The notes under the pieces: model-generated
What the model was told of the DNA's origin: nothing
Database searches by the model: none
What the model saw: only the letters and a program-made list of their open reading frames with translations
In this document: positions 36,926-48,667 of the stretch, piece by piece
How positions within the stretch are numbered: position 1 is the stretch's first letter
Layout: each line of letters starts with the position of its first letter
Position numbers and translations under genes: made by a program
Origin: Paralithodes platypus
Taxonomy: Eukaryota > Arthropoda > Malacostraca > Decapoda > Lithodidae
NCBI GenBank assembly: GCA_032716605.1
Contig: CM064519.1
Coordinates: 32,695,423-32,759,422 of the forward strand
DNA length: 64,000 nt
Direction of reading: 5' to 3'

Positions 36926-38110
36926 CTGTAGCAAGGGTATGGGGCCACGTGGGGTAGGCTGTCTGTCCCTCCCGCCCCTCCCACCCGCCGCCCTCCCGGC
37001 CCAACACTCGTAATATAAGGGTCATTAACGTGACAGTTAATGAGGTACATATGATTTGTAAACACACAGGTTAGTGTCCGACAGGGGCAGGTTCACGGAA
37101 CTGGTCGATCTCCCTTTGCCGAGGTGCGGCGTCACTGACACTTGTCCGAGATGTATTGCTATACGCTTGTCGTGGTATATAGCGGCGGCAGCTGCCCGGT
37201 AATACCGAACCGCAGACGACATAAATATGACATCCGGTGAGGGAGTGGGATCCTTACCTTGGTGTAGGGAGTCGCGTGGGACTCCAGGGCCAGCAGCAGC
37301 CTGGGACGGGCACAGGAGCCAGGAGGAGGGTGGCACCGCTGGCGACGCAAGACGTGTGTTCCCTACTGCTGCTACCTCGTCGGCGCCGCAACTGTGTCCA
37401 CAGAAGAGAGATGACGGAGAGGGTCTCCAGGGAGAGAAGGAGAGTCGGCGTCACTATTGTTGTCCTAAGTGAACTGCGTCAGCGCCACCGCCAGTGCTGT
37501 GCCACACACATTGCCTTGACGTGTTGCTAGCAATGACCAAGTTGCGGGCCCTGTTAAACGTTTATTGTGTTGGCTCGTGTGGCCGAGCGGCCCGAGCCAG
37601 GTAGGGTCACGTGACGTAGCTCCAACCAATCGGAGAGCTCCTAAGTTGAGCCCGGCGCCTGAGAGTAACACTGGGCCTGCAACGTGCACACCGGACCGCC
37701 CACGCCGCCTTACCTAAGTCACCACCCTAAACCACACTCTAACTCACTCAAGTCTACCCTACCCTCTTGTCTAACACAACACTCCACGCTAAATAATATC
37801 AGTTCAATTCCAAGTTCCGGCAACACTTGGCTAGTTTGTGGAGTTTGCGCCGTATCCAGAGGGCCACATGGGGGACTCGGGAAGTCCTGTGTTTTAGCAA
37901 GTATCGATGTTTGTGAACGCCACCTCGGCCAGGAGAGCCAGGAAAGGGATATACCCGAAGTGAGGGAAGGAGTGAGAGTGAGTGAGAGAGTGAGCTAGGG
38001 AGTGAGTGAGAGAGTATAAGTGGGAGCGCAGAGACCCCGCCCAGTCGTCCCCTCCCTCGCACACGGGCCCACCACGGACACTCGCGAGGGGGATACACAA
38101 CACGCACACG
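36926..38110 (-). promoter_or_regulatory. CpG-rich promoter-like block, possible minus-strand first exon
   Basis: About 1.2 kb with far more CpG than the surrounding AT-rich DNA (CCCGCCCCTCCC at 36970, GGCGGCAGC, GTCGGCGCCGC, GGCCGAGCGGCCCGAGC). GGTCACGTGACGT at 37605-37617 combines a CACGTG E-box with a CRE-like TGACGT. CCAAT lies at 37626-37630 on the plus strand, an inverted CCAAT box for a minus-strand gene. Downstream on minus, an ATG at 37454 opens a 66-codon frame (hydrophobic start TPTLLLSLETLSVISLLW). Its stop falls inside a consensus donor, CCAAG/GTAAGGA, with the exon ending at 37258. A second minus donor (TTAG/GTAAGG) lies near 37710. No protein family is recognised and the second exon is not visible, so this is a candidate only. 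Confidence 0.4.
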
Positions 38111-38133
38111 CATACGTACACATAAACACACAC

Positions 38134-38265
38134 ACATGTACACTAAGGCGCATATATGCTTTTCTCACATACATAATCTTACGTACACTAAGGACCATAC
38201 ATATTTTCGTATATTACACAAGCTTACGTACACTAAAATCCATACAAACGTTCATGACATCTGCA
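38134..38265. repeat. Tandem repeat, about 45-bp unit
   Basis: The anchor ACGTACACTAAGGMCCATAC lies at about 38136, 38181 and 38226, spacing 44-45. It follows a CA-rich stretch at 38095-38135. Units diverge in their second halves. Confidence 0.8.
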
Positions 38266-38540
38266 AGATCATACATATTAAAACATAATATACACAAAAA
38301 ACAACAAAACCCATGTTTTAACATACATGTAAACTTAAGCCCATAGCAAATCACACATACGTACACAGAAGGCTCAAATACTGTTATACCAACCACAAAA
38401 TAACACACAATTAAGCACAAATACACCTAAACACACATCTTATCACATATGAAATCTAACATACATAAAATTAATGTCATACACAATCTCACATGCAAGA
38501 ATACGATATGCCCAAACTAAATTGTCCATATATTGGCCCC

Positions 38541-38562
38541 TCTCTCTGTCTCTCTCTCTCTG

Positions 38563-38639
<77 letters not shown>

Positions 38640-38640
38640 C
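38541..38640. repeat. (CT)n microsatellite with GTCT interruptions
   Basis: CT tract with three CTGTCT interruptions near its left end, then about 33 uninterrupted units to 38636. Confidence 0.97.
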
Positions 38641-39034
38641 AGTTCTTTTGTAAATATCAACAACCCCAGCCATTTTTCTTCCCCTCCCTTCGTCTTCCTC
38701 TTTAGATGTCGCGGCTTGGTCCAGTCCTTAGACCAGCTATCCGTCATTTTTTATGGCTCCGAATTTGTACCTTTCGTATGGCGTAGAATCCCGGAATCTA
38801 GGATATCGTAAGGTAGAGACGTCCCAGGCCCCCATAGATTGCCGCAGGAGCTAAACGGTAATTTATGTAATAGAGAGAGCGTGTCATCGGAAGCAGCCGA
38901 TCTATGGTCCGTAACAACACCCAATGTCAGGCGAGACTTCCTTGGCGGAAATTTCAACTAAAGAGCATAATAATATAGGAATACAAACAAAATATATTGG
39001 CCTACAAATATATTGGCCTACAAATATAATTCAC
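38641..39034. other. Unique sequence
   Basis: Nothing recognised. An 18-bp direct repeat (AATATATTGGCCTACAAA) occurs twice at 38989-39024. Confidence 0.45.
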
Positions 39035-39035
39035 A

Positions 39036-39172
39036 TTTTTTCACCAACCAACTTCACTTCTAAACTCAATTAATTATATCAACAAATAAATGTGGCACTC
39101 CAAGGACTCGAACCTAGTATACTCACACCGAAATTCCGCGCATTTATGGATTACGCTATCAAGAAAGTTAAG
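39036..39172 (-). mobile_element. tRNA-derived SINE, copy 1 (longest head)
   Basis: On the minus strand: A-box-like TAGCGTAATCCATAAATGCG, then TTTCGGTGTGAGTAT, B box AGGTTCGAGTCC, CTTGGAGTGCCACA (T-stem and acceptor 3' strand), then the SINE body TTTGTTGATATAATTAATTG + AGTTTAGAAG, GTTGGTTGGTG and an A-rich end. The body recurs at 56318-56412 and 58775-58905. The tRNA 5' acceptor strand does not pair with the 3' strand, so this is not a functional tRNA. Pol III internal promoter boxes are the established basis of tRNA SINEs. Confidence 0.8.
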
Positions 39173-39175
39173 ACA

Positions 39176-40160
39176 GGTTCTTTTACACTCACTCCACGGG
39201 TTAGAATTATGGTTATTTACTTGATATTATGTTAAACTGTTCTAAGTTCCTGTCAAGTCACAACCTATTTAGGTAATGAGTTTTCATGAGCTTAATTTCG
39301 CCAAATACCTTTTACGTAATCAGTTCTAGTAAGTAATTCAAAAGAAAACAATATCTTGCGCTCAAGTCAGATATAACCTTTATAAATAATTAACTTGAGT
39401 AACTGATTATATAAAGTACTATGGGGATAATCATTCCAAGGGATTTATCCAGTATTAACCAACTTACTTAACAATCTAAAGCAGGTTATTAGAGTGAACA
39501 GGTTTATGTACAATACGTTATCGAACGTTAGTCGGTCATAATCTTTTTAGATAATAAGCAAATATCTTATTTTTATAAAATATATTAGTCTAAACTATTA
39601 ATTAAAATCAACCTGCTTAGATATTGCACCTACGTATGTAGCTTCAATTCACTCAGAATATATCAAGTTAATTACCGAAGATAATTCGATTAAGGGAAAA
39701 CAATTGCTTACATTTTCAAACATAATATTCATTAATAAAAAATAGGGCAGAAGAATGTAAAAGGACATTTTGCGATAGATCTGAATTACATGATACGTAA
39801 CTCTCTGTTGCCAGTGAAATATATACAATCATAGAAGATATATATAAAGGCATCAACATAATATAAATAGTAAGGACACTAACAGAACCAACAATAATAT
39901 GCCTTAAGCTTTCTTAAACGTGTATCTCATACTATGAAATGGTGACCATGTTTTTTGTTGTATACATCTGTTTAAATTATCACCATTATCTTTTATTCCA
40001 TCATTATTATTGCTTAGCCTACATTAGTCTTTCTATATTTCTGATAATGATTTATATTTCAGATGATTTCAAATATATTGTCCTCAACAAGCATTATTCC
40101 ACTGGGTACATCCTCTCAACATACGGTATACAGTTATTTATATACGTGCAAATATATGTA
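39176..40160. other. AT-rich unique DNA, nothing recognised
   Basis: No element, frame or repeat of note. Confidence 0.45.
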
Positions 40161-40271
<111 letters not shown>

Positions 40272-40299
40272 GAATATCTAGTTTTAGTTAATAATATTT

Positions 40300-40800
40300 T
40301 TTAACACATTAACTCTTTCCCGTGTAGCAAATACATTAATTTAAGGAACTATCTCAGTCCCCCATGAAAAGAACGGCATTCAATCATGAAATTTAAAAAT
40401 AACATAACAGAAAGAAAATCCTAAAAGAGAACAATACACAGCAAATACATGTTATTCCAAATGAGAGTCGAAAATAATAACACATAATGGGGGCCCGGAC
40501 AAGTGGAGAGAGAGGATGAAGGGCAATTGGAACGTGAGGGTAAATAGAACTAAATAAGAGCCTAATTTACGAGAGTACGAACGAAGGCAACAGACGAATG
40601 ATTTGAGAAAGAAGATGATGATGATGATGATGATGATGTAATGCCGCGCTGGCCAATTACTCAACCCTAAAGAAAGAGAGAAATAAACACGGTAATTTTT
40701 CAAAAAGTCCAATTTACTTTCAATTACGAGTGATCACCTGAGTAGGGTGACGCGAAGAAGTGAGGAAAGGGAGACTGGAAGGTGATTATGTGAAAGAGGA
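40300..40800. other. Unique sequence with a (GAT)n run
   Basis: GATGATGATGATGATGATGATG at 40614-40637 is the only repeat. Otherwise mixed AT-rich DNA with no gene. Confidence 0.45.
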
Positions 40801-40806
40801 GATATG

Positions 40807-40948
40807 AGAGAGAGAGAGAGAAAGAGAGATTTACATAGATACACTGGCCACACAGACCTTACGATCCAAACGAGGTGGTCAGGACTTAATTCTAGTAGAG
40901 ATGGCATATCGGATAGAAAAGGAAAGTTGAAGGAAAGGATAGAAAAAA

Positions 40949-40999
<51 letters not shown>
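40807..40999. repeat. GA-flanked 137-bp duplicated segment, copy 1
   Basis: A unique core (GAGATTTACATAGATACACT...AAAGGATAGAAAAAAAGAAG, about 40826-40955) lies between a short GA run on the left and (GA)23 at 40953-40999 on the right. The same core appears 1207 bp further right with one visible substitution. Confidence 0.9.
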
Positions 41000-41002
<3 letters not shown>

Positions 41003-41162
41003 GTGAGTGAGAGTACGAGTGAGTGGGTGAGAGAGCAGGAGTATATGTGGCTTAAGCTAGGCACACTGAAAACTCCTTAATAACCCCTAGTATCGCAAAT
41101 CCATCGATGCTACAGCGAGGTTGGGGGTAAGTTAAGAGTATTGGGGTGGAGGGTGAGGGTGA

Positions 41163-41444
41163 GGGGGGGGGGGGGGTGATACTGAGTGGGAGAGGTGATA
41201 TACCCACAGGAACCAATTGGACACCCCGCACCTACCTTTGAAGCTCCCAAATAGCCTGAACACGTACCCCTCCTCTCCCCTCCCTTTCACTCCTGCCCCT
41301 CAAACAGTAGCTCCTTAATAGCCAAATGACCGGGGCTACTGGCAGCCAGAGTTAGGAGGCGGTGGAGGTTATTGCTGTCACTATATAGATCGGTAAACAA
41401 GGTGCTGAGGGAGGGAAGGGAGGTAGAGAGAGGGGGGGGGGGGG
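41163..41444. repeat. Two poly-G tracts (14 and 13)
   Basis: G14 at 41163-41176 and G13 at 41432-41444 with GGTGAGGGTGAGG and GGGAGGGAAGGGAGG beside them. These are G-quadruplex-capable plus-strand sequences. Confidence 0.9.
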
Positions 41445-41997
41445 TAAGAGATTCCTGAGGGAACCCACTGGTTTGTGAGGTTACTCTAAGCGAATATGAG
41501 TATTGAGAATTCTTCAAAAGGTGGCAGACAAAAAAGGTATACTAATAAAATAAAATGAGGGTAACGAAGAACTGTTAAGGACAACATTCTAGCTGGGCAT
41601 TAACTTTATCCCAAAAATGACTAATTAAGTTAAAAGCTTACCTCGACTATAACCGAAAGTTTACATAGTTAATAACACTTAAAAACAAAGTACATAAAGT
41701 TAAGCATTATATGGGGAACAAAACATAACATAAGAAGGATAATTATGTAAACCGCGACCATGTAAGGAGTTTGCTAGGAAGAGGAAGTTGGAAATTTAAA
41801 CACAAAATCAAAAATAATACTCTAGGAAGAGGGATGATAAAAGAAGAAATGGAAAACAACATATATAAGTATTTTTTGTGTTAAATATGTCATGGAGTAA
41901 AGTGATATAATACAAGGAAGATAGAACAAACACCTATGAGAAGAGAATCGAGCCACTATACCGCAGCAACTAAGTGATGAGAGTGTATTGTGTAGAA

Positions 41998-42000
<3 letters not shown>
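41445..42000. other. AT-rich unique DNA, nothing recognised
   Basis: No element or frame of note. The words TAAGTGATGAGAGTGTATTGTG near 41970 loosely resemble the 50-bp repeat at 42231. Confidence 0.4.
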
Positions 42001-42040
<40 letters not shown>

Positions 42041-42172
42041 CATAGATACACTGGCCACACAGACCTTACGATCCAAACGAGGTGGTCAGGACTTAATTCT
42101 AGTAGAGCTGGCATATCGGATAGAAAAGGAAAGTTGAAGGAAAGGATAGAAAAAAAGAAGAGAGAGAGAGAG
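42001..42172. repeat. GA-flanked 137-bp duplicated segment, copy 2
   Basis: (GA)18 at 42001-42036, the same core as 40826-40955 (one difference: AGCTGG for AGATGG), then a short GA run. Compared with copy 1, the long and short GA tracts have swapped sides. Confidence 0.9.
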
Positions 42173-42201
42173 TGTGAGAGACAGGCACAGATAGAGAATG
42201 A

Positions 42202-42214
42202 GGGGGGGGGGGGG
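42202..42214. repeat. Poly-G tract (13)
   Basis: G13 followed by CGGGC. Confidence 0.9.
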
Positions 42215-42230
42215 CGGGCACTGAATGATG

Positions 42231-42390
42231 AGAGAGTGTCGTGTAGGAGTTCACTTACCTTACCCTGTGTACTCAGAGTCAGAGAGTGTCGTGTAGGAGT
42301 TCACTTACCTTACCCTGTGTACTCAGAGTCAGAGAGTGTCGTGTAGGAGTTCACTTACCTTACCCTGTGTACTCAGAGGCAGAGAGTGAT
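42231..42390. repeat. 50-bp tandem repeat, three copies
   Basis: Units 42231-42280, 42281-42330 and 42331-42380, identical except for T to G near the end of the third. A partial fourth start (AGAGAGTGAT) follows. Each unit contains ACTTACCTTACC, which on the minus strand reads GGTAAGGTAAGT, an AAG/GTAAGT 5' splice-donor consensus. Confidence 0.97.
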
Positions 42391-42420
42391 GATCCTCGAT
42401 GACTCCCCGCTCCTCCACCA

Positions 42421-42773
42421 TTAAGGCCAGATTTACACTTGAGGGGTATATTGCTGGACCCCTTTCTTCCTCATGCTTAGCCCCATTGCTTTTGAGATTT
42501 AAAGACATTTGCCACATTAGTTTGGCGATTTTAAGAACTTTCGCCCCATTTCTGTCAATTTTAAGACCTTTCGTGCCACTTAGGTGTTGATTTTTTACTG
42601 GCGATTTTCAGGCTCGCTAAGCGAGCCTGAAAATTAAGAGGAGCCGGCCTTCGGCCAGAACATTTTTCTACCGAAAAATGTACACATTTATCTTGAAAGG
42701 GAGTCTAGGGGGTGTAATTTAACATTTTAAGCTTGATAGAGATCTAGGGAACAAACTAAAAACATTCCCTTAA
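42421..42773 (-). mobile_element. TTAA-flanked miniature element, family 1, copy 3 (inverted)
   Basis: 353 bp, TTAA at 42421-42424 and 42770-42773. On the minus strand it starts TTAAGGGAATGTTTTTAGTT and ends GTAAATCTGGCCTTAA. Internal blocks match the copies at 11014 and 49239 in order: ACATTTTTCGGTAGAAAAAT, GGCCGAAGGCCGG, TCGCCAGTAAAAAATCAACA, GGCACGAAAGGTCTTAAAAT. At 42604-42634 the Ser/Leu-neutral core is a perfect palindrome: ATTTTCAGGCTCGCT, one base, AGCGAGCCTGAAAAT. Confidence 0.85.
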
Positions 42774-43786
42774 GCTACAGATCCTCTAGTATAGTTAGGG
42801 CAGGGAAGTCGTGTTTGTCATTTCCAATTTAGTAAACACAATCCTTCTTTGCTCAGTTACCTGTGCTTATCAGAATTGCTGTGTATATTGTTCCAAACAT
42901 ACGGGTTCATTATCTCAGATTTAGTGGTTTATGAGTAGCCATGAATGGGATGGGCAGGACTGACAGGACTTAGTTACCAGACCGTATTGCAAAGTTATAT
43001 TCAAAGAAAGTCATACAAATACCATGCAACTTACAGTAATTATGAGGCTAGATTATCAATCACTAAGAATACTTCAAAGATGCTAATCATAAATTATTAT
43101 TACAATTATATTTCTTCTTGGACATGCATGTTTCATGAATTTTAAGCAACATGATTTTATAAACGCCTAACTTCGTATTGCAGACCTAATGAAGGCGAAC
43201 CAAAGCTGTTCAAACATATGAAGGCAAGATGCAAGCACATTGAAATATGTTTTTTATAATATTTACTAAAATATGACCCACTGAGAAACTATTCATTATA
43301 ATTATTATCATTATCGTGACCCAATTCTATATACAGTATATGATATTAAAGACAATTTTGTTCATTATTGCGTGACAATTTTGTTAGTGACAAATAACTA
43401 GTAACACCTATAATTTCTTATCTTTGCAATGCTTCAACCGGTTTCATTAAGAACACGAACGAAAGGCACATTTAGTATGTTTTAAATCCCTTAATTAATA
43501 GCAAGCAAACTAATTATACCATCCCTGTTCGTGCACTAAAACAAACTAACTGCTGTAGTGAGCCTGTACTAATGCATGTACCGAAACATATATATTCACC
43601 GTGCAGGACACCATATATATTTCGCAAACACACTCCCTCCGTTATGGATAATTTTTTGCATTCCATGAGAAAAAGGATAGTACAAAAAATCATGATAAAC
43701 GCATCTAAATTACCGAGATTAATCATAAGCTCGCGAAAAATAACTCTCGACAAATAACTCGGGAAAAATAATATACACATATCCCT

Positions 43787-43787
<1 letters not shown>
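42774..43787. other. AT-rich unique DNA, nothing recognised
   Basis: No element or gene. Two overlapping frames at 43514-43780 on opposite strands are unsupported. Confidence 0.45.

Positions 43788-43853
<66 letters not shown>
43788..43853. repeat. (CT)n microsatellite
   Basis: About 32 units. Confidence 0.98.
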
Positions 43854-43855
<2 letters not shown>

Positions 43856-43989
43856 AAAAACACTAACAAATTTTAGAATTGGGATATTATAATATGCAAA
43901 TAAAATTAACTAATGTATTCGTTTATATATATCATATTCAATCATATTTCTAACATCGTTCTTAACACCAATAACACCCACAATTACAT

Positions 43990-44090
43990 TAATGAAAACA
44001 TGGGATTCTCTCGGGATTCGAACCAAGGATATCACATACACAATTTACATGCTCTAACCATTACACCATCAAGACAGTGGTAGATGTGTT
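43990..44090 (-). mobile_element. tRNA-like SINE head
   Basis: Minus strand: GATGGTGTAATGGTTAGAGC (A-box-like D arm), an AT-rich anticodon-arm region, CCTTGGTTCGAATCCCGAG (B box and T stem), GAATCCCATG. The downstream TTTTCATTAATG resembles the other SINE bodies. The acceptor strands do not pair, so it is a tRNA-derived element or pseudogene, not an active tRNA. A weaker second head may follow at 44144-44205 (AGTTTGAATCTCGT on minus). Confidence 0.65.
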
Positions 44091-44385
44091 GGTAGCAGAA
44101 CACAAGCAAAATACACATATGCACTCATTCAAATTAATCCTGTTGCATCAACGAGATTCAAACTATGATGAATTGTACAATAGATTACATGCACAATAGG
44201 TGTGTTGCATTCCTTTAATTACACATTATTAATACAAACTAATTTTCGGTTGTAATGCATTCACATTGTAATGACAAACTTTTTCATTAGAAATGCAAAT
44301 GTAACTACATGTAATATCACACAATAATAGCATTAACAAAAATAACTTCATGATCACGTATAGATCCTTATGCCCACGAAAATAT

Positions 44386-44422
<37 letters not shown>
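44386..44422. repeat. (CA)n(TA)n compound microsatellite
   Basis: Thirteen AC units then six AT units. Confidence 0.95.
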
Positions 44423-46803
44423 TAGTATTCATGTACTTACCAAGAGTTGGCTACACACTCATTACGTCACATGTTTCGCTTACCTGGAAGAAAAATGAAT
44501 TACATATGAATTAGAAATACACCTTTTACATCTTAAATTATATCAAGTAAGATTAGACAAGCAATAATGAATGACAAAATAATGATATTAAAACTAGAAT
44601 AATGCCATTGACATCTAACTTTCAATGCTGTAGAATTTGAAAACAATAATTGACAACTAAAACACTTTACATTTAAACTTGAAAACAACTCCTCTAACAT
44701 TTAAAGTTTAATGCAATAGCCATTATAAGAAAATTACATCTATATTCCAATATTATAGGTATAGAAACCACCATTTTCATATAAATGTCAGGCCTCAATT
44801 CTACAGGTATATATAATTATAACGTATATATATGCTACAACGGAATAACAAATCGGTTTTCAGTACACAAGTACATTGAAAATCTCACCAAATATAGCAA
44901 TGGTTCATACTCAAGTAATACAGTTTCACCTATCATTGTTATATCCCTTAAATTCGAAAACCCCTTCCTAACCTGACAAATAATCACCTACTGATATTTT
45001 AAACAATGTAAAAAATACTTTGATGTATTTAAAATTTATAAATGAGAGGTTTTAACACTCTGACTGCTAATACAATTACTTGCTGTTAGTTGGAGTCATT
45101 TTAAGAATTGTTAAATGGTTATGTATTCAAATGAGTAATAATCATCATTCATGTTCAATGCCCATTACTACCATTATTGGGTTCACCTATTTCCTAGTCT
45201 AACCTATACAGATATGAGTAATATACATTAATTAAACTACAAATATGACAGCTATAATACGGAAATATGGAACATATGAAAATATAAACGTACACATTTT
45301 CACACCCTTTCGGAGAGCTTTTAAAGTTGTGAATAGTGATCCCTAAACGGAAAAACAGACTTTAGCAAATATGTCTCCTAGCTCTTCAGTTTCCGCAAGA
45401 AATCCGAGGAAAAACAAATCTTTGGAAATGTGCAAAATTCCTGGCATGTTTGGCGCTTTCCCCACAGACCACCCTTCCTGCCCAGACACCTTCTTTACCC
45501 CTTAGACGTGGGGCTTTTCCAGGGCTTCCTAATATATACCATCTAAATGTACAGTCGGCCTAATAATTGATGTCTCGGCTCCAATTATGTTTTGATCTAT
45601 AATTGGTATGAACAAAATTTAGACATAATTTCTTCATTCTGAGTGAGATATACAAACATGTTCCTACCATGTTCCTACCCACCATATTCAACATCTGACA
45701 GGCATTAATACAGCACAGAGAGAGCCAAACGTAAAGACAGCTGAGACATGACTTATTAGCGCCACCGTACACTGTAAAATATGTGTTCAAAAATATCAAA
45801 ATTGATACTCACAATAAATAGCTCAATTGATAATGTGTTCATATCAGTACATATATAGGATTGAAATACTTTTTTTATTACATTTGAACAATTTAATTGT
45901 TTTGTTTATTACATTTGAACACACAATTTATAGAGTGTCGTCAGAATATAAGAAAACAAGATAACACTGGGCTGGAAAAGTTACATAGGTAGTTGTAAGC
46001 TTTGATTGTGATACTTTTTTTTCCTAAACTGAATTAAAATCGTCTACTGCTAGCTAATAACACCATTAAATACATGTTCGTTGTTGTACTAAAGGAGTCA
46101 ATATCTTCTCATCTACTGCTCGCCAACACCACCATATATTTTACTTTCATATATGGTTTTCACACGGTATATATTTGTAAAATGTTAATGTCACTATTTA
46201 TATTAATGGTATTCTTTTATCTCTCTATCACCTTTATCCTACAATTAATAAACTCACCAGTCTTTAGTGTACACACATTTCTTTCCCAATATGCTCAGCT
46301 TCAATTGTCCACTTGTTACCTATGTTCACTTTTAATTGCCACCTTACCTGTGTGTGTTACTCTATTATTTGGTAAGGCATGTTACATAATGCTGAGATGT
46401 TTGGTACCATCAAGCAATAACTACCATTAGTGAGAGGTTTCAAATACATGCATACAGTGATATATAATATAATGTACATACATATTCGTGTATAATTGTC
46501 ATCCTGTTTTTTCACGTTAACAGACCATCGCATATATCGATGGCCACTGACCTCCTATAACTTGTATATATCTTTGTATAGTTTGCTTTAACGTTTCTTT
46601 GCTTTTAAACTATGCTTTCTTAAACACCTTTAAACAAAATACAACTTTTAGCTACCGCATCTATTTTTTCGCCAGTAATTTATAACAGAAAATTATATAC
46701 TTCGCATCAAATCGACACAATACAAATCACTAAGCAACTATTTTTCACAGCCAATCGCATAACACTCAAATATTTTCACTGACTGCTCTAAATCTGCTTT
46801 AAA
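44423..46803. other. AT-rich unique DNA, no gene seen
   Basis: No tandem unit, element ends or RNA-gene boxes. A slightly GC-richer, non-repetitive stretch at 45300-45540 (CCTGGCATGTTTGGCGCTTT) has no assigned role. The 118-codon plus frame at 46074-46430 is hydrophobic (Leu/Phe/Tyr/Ser-rich) but unrecognised and has no supporting signals. Confidence 0.4.
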
Positions 46804-47013
46804 CTCTCTCTCTCTCACACACACACACACAGTCTCTCTTTTTCTCTCTCTTACCTCCACTGAAAGCATTAGAGGGACAAACCTTTACTCATCCTTCTAA
46901 TTTGAGAGAGAGGAAAACATCAGAAACTCCAGAGAAAATACCCTTAATAGTCGGTGTGAGCCAACCGATATTCATAGGCCTACCACCGACCCCCTTTTTA
47001 AATCCCTTTTCCT

Positions 47014-47062
<49 letters not shown>

Positions 47063-47153
47063 ATCTCTCTCTCTCTCTTGCTTCCTCTCCTTCCCGATTT
47101 CTTCATCCTCCGTCTTTTCTCCACCTCCAAACATCCATCCATCCACGCCTTGT

Positions 47154-47185
<32 letters not shown>

Positions 47186-47195
47186 GGCCACTCCT
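46804..47195. repeat. CT/CA-rich simple-sequence cluster
   Basis: (CT)n(CA)n at 46804-46832, CT with TTT interruptions at 46835-46852, C9 plus CT tract at 47019-47090, and CT at 47153-47184. Ser/Leu and Arg/Glu frames on both strands are artefacts. Confidence 0.9.
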
Positions 47196-47373
47196 CCAGA
47201 GACCGGATAAGCCCCACTTCCGCCTCGTCTTTCCTCACAATTTTCAGTGTCTATTAGTTCCTAGTTAGGTTGGTCCCCCATAAGCGTTTTATTTACTTCC
47301 TAATAGCTATACGAACCCCCGCTTAGTCCGCCGGGGTAAGATGTACACACAGGGAGGAGCTTGAGGGAAAGAA

Positions 47374-47380
<7 letters not shown>

Positions 47381-47472
<92 letters not shown>

Positions 47473-47503
47473 TGAAGACTGTAAGAGACAATGCATGTGC
47501 TTA

Positions 47504-47554
<51 letters not shown>
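47381..47554. repeat. (GA)n and (GT)n microsatellites in tandem
   Basis: (GA)44 at 47381-47468, a 36-bp spacer, then (GT)25 at 47505-47554. The GA tract is in the opposite strand sense to most others here. Confidence 0.98.
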
Positions 47555-47555
<1 letters not shown>

Positions 47556-47942
47556 TATTTGAAGAGCAATGTGTAAATGGGTTAATCAACAAATTAAGAA
47601 TAGAGTAAATATGGTTTGTATTATGATCCATGAAGCATATAATCATGGACGAAGATCCCGAAAAACAATTACTTTGAATTTTCATTGAATAATCCAATTA
47701 ATCCTTCCAATTCTACGACGGAATTCTTATTGTATTCTTGCTACCAACCTCCCTCTTGTAGGTAAACGGAGATACACAATTTAAGAGAAACTGTGGTGTG
47801 TGTGACAAATTGGACAGTAAGGCATGTGAAAGATGAACTATGACAAGAACAATGGCAAGATGAGACAATGAGGAGGGGTGAGGGAGATGAAGTGAGGGAA
47901 GGACAACTTTAATTAAAGGCCGAAAAAAGAGGGGAATCCGAA

Positions 47943-47961
47943 GGGGGGGGGGGGGGGGGGG
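47943..47961. repeat. Poly-G tract (19)
   Basis: Uninterrupted G19 inside a purine-rich stretch. Confidence 0.95.
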
Positions 47962-48660
47962 AGGTTGGCTGACAAAGAAAGGCAGGACAAGAAAATATAA
48001 ATTAGATAAAGATTACAGGACAAAAATAACGCGGGAAATATGATATATGAAAATATGAATGATATTATAAAACAAATAATATGATGAATGTAGAAACAAA
48101 CGATGAGAAGTATAAATTTTACATATGTCAGAAAAGTGAAGCATGGCCTTCAATAATGTTATTATATTTAACTTCTTATCGGTCTTTTTTTAATTATATC
48201 ATTCAAATTATGCAATAAATTTAGCCACCACATAATATTTTTAAATAATTTGCATTTAGTGATAAGGTACGTACATTGTATGCTGATACATCGATATATA
48301 ATAATGCGAAAAAAGATGCAAATACATCTTTCTTTGGAATACTGAAGAAATTTATTGATGGATTCGGGGACATGAAACTACCTTAATATGGAACAAAATA
48401 TAAAATTGTATAATCCTGCATTTGTAATTTGCACTTCATATGGTTTTCCAGATAGGCCTATATAAATATCGATGCTATAATAGTGTCTCTCCCCATTCAT
48501 TTTTATTATTGATTCCCATCCATATGCTAATTAGAGTTTATAAATATTCATATAACGTGCTGTGTGTTTTACACGTATGTTTTTCACAGGAACAACTTCT
48601 TTCAAGATAGATATCAACGAATATTAATTATGTATCTTGCTCACACTACACACACTACAC
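47962..48660. other. AT-rich unique DNA, nothing recognised
   Basis: No element or frame of note. Confidence 0.45.
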
Positions 48661-48667
48661 ACACACT

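Noticed and set aside
37227..37530. Plus-strand frames of 81 and 97 codons in the CpG-rich block
   Set aside because: High GC lowers stop density on both strands. The minus-strand reading is favoured by the splice donor and promoter-like sites, though neither is proven.
42231..42390. CRISPR-like array
   Set aside because: The 50-bp units are contiguous with no spacers and the genome is eukaryotic. It is an ordinary tandem duplication.
43990..44090. Functional tRNA gene
   Set aside because: A- and B-box-like arms are present but the acceptor strands do not pair and the anticodon arm is disrupted.
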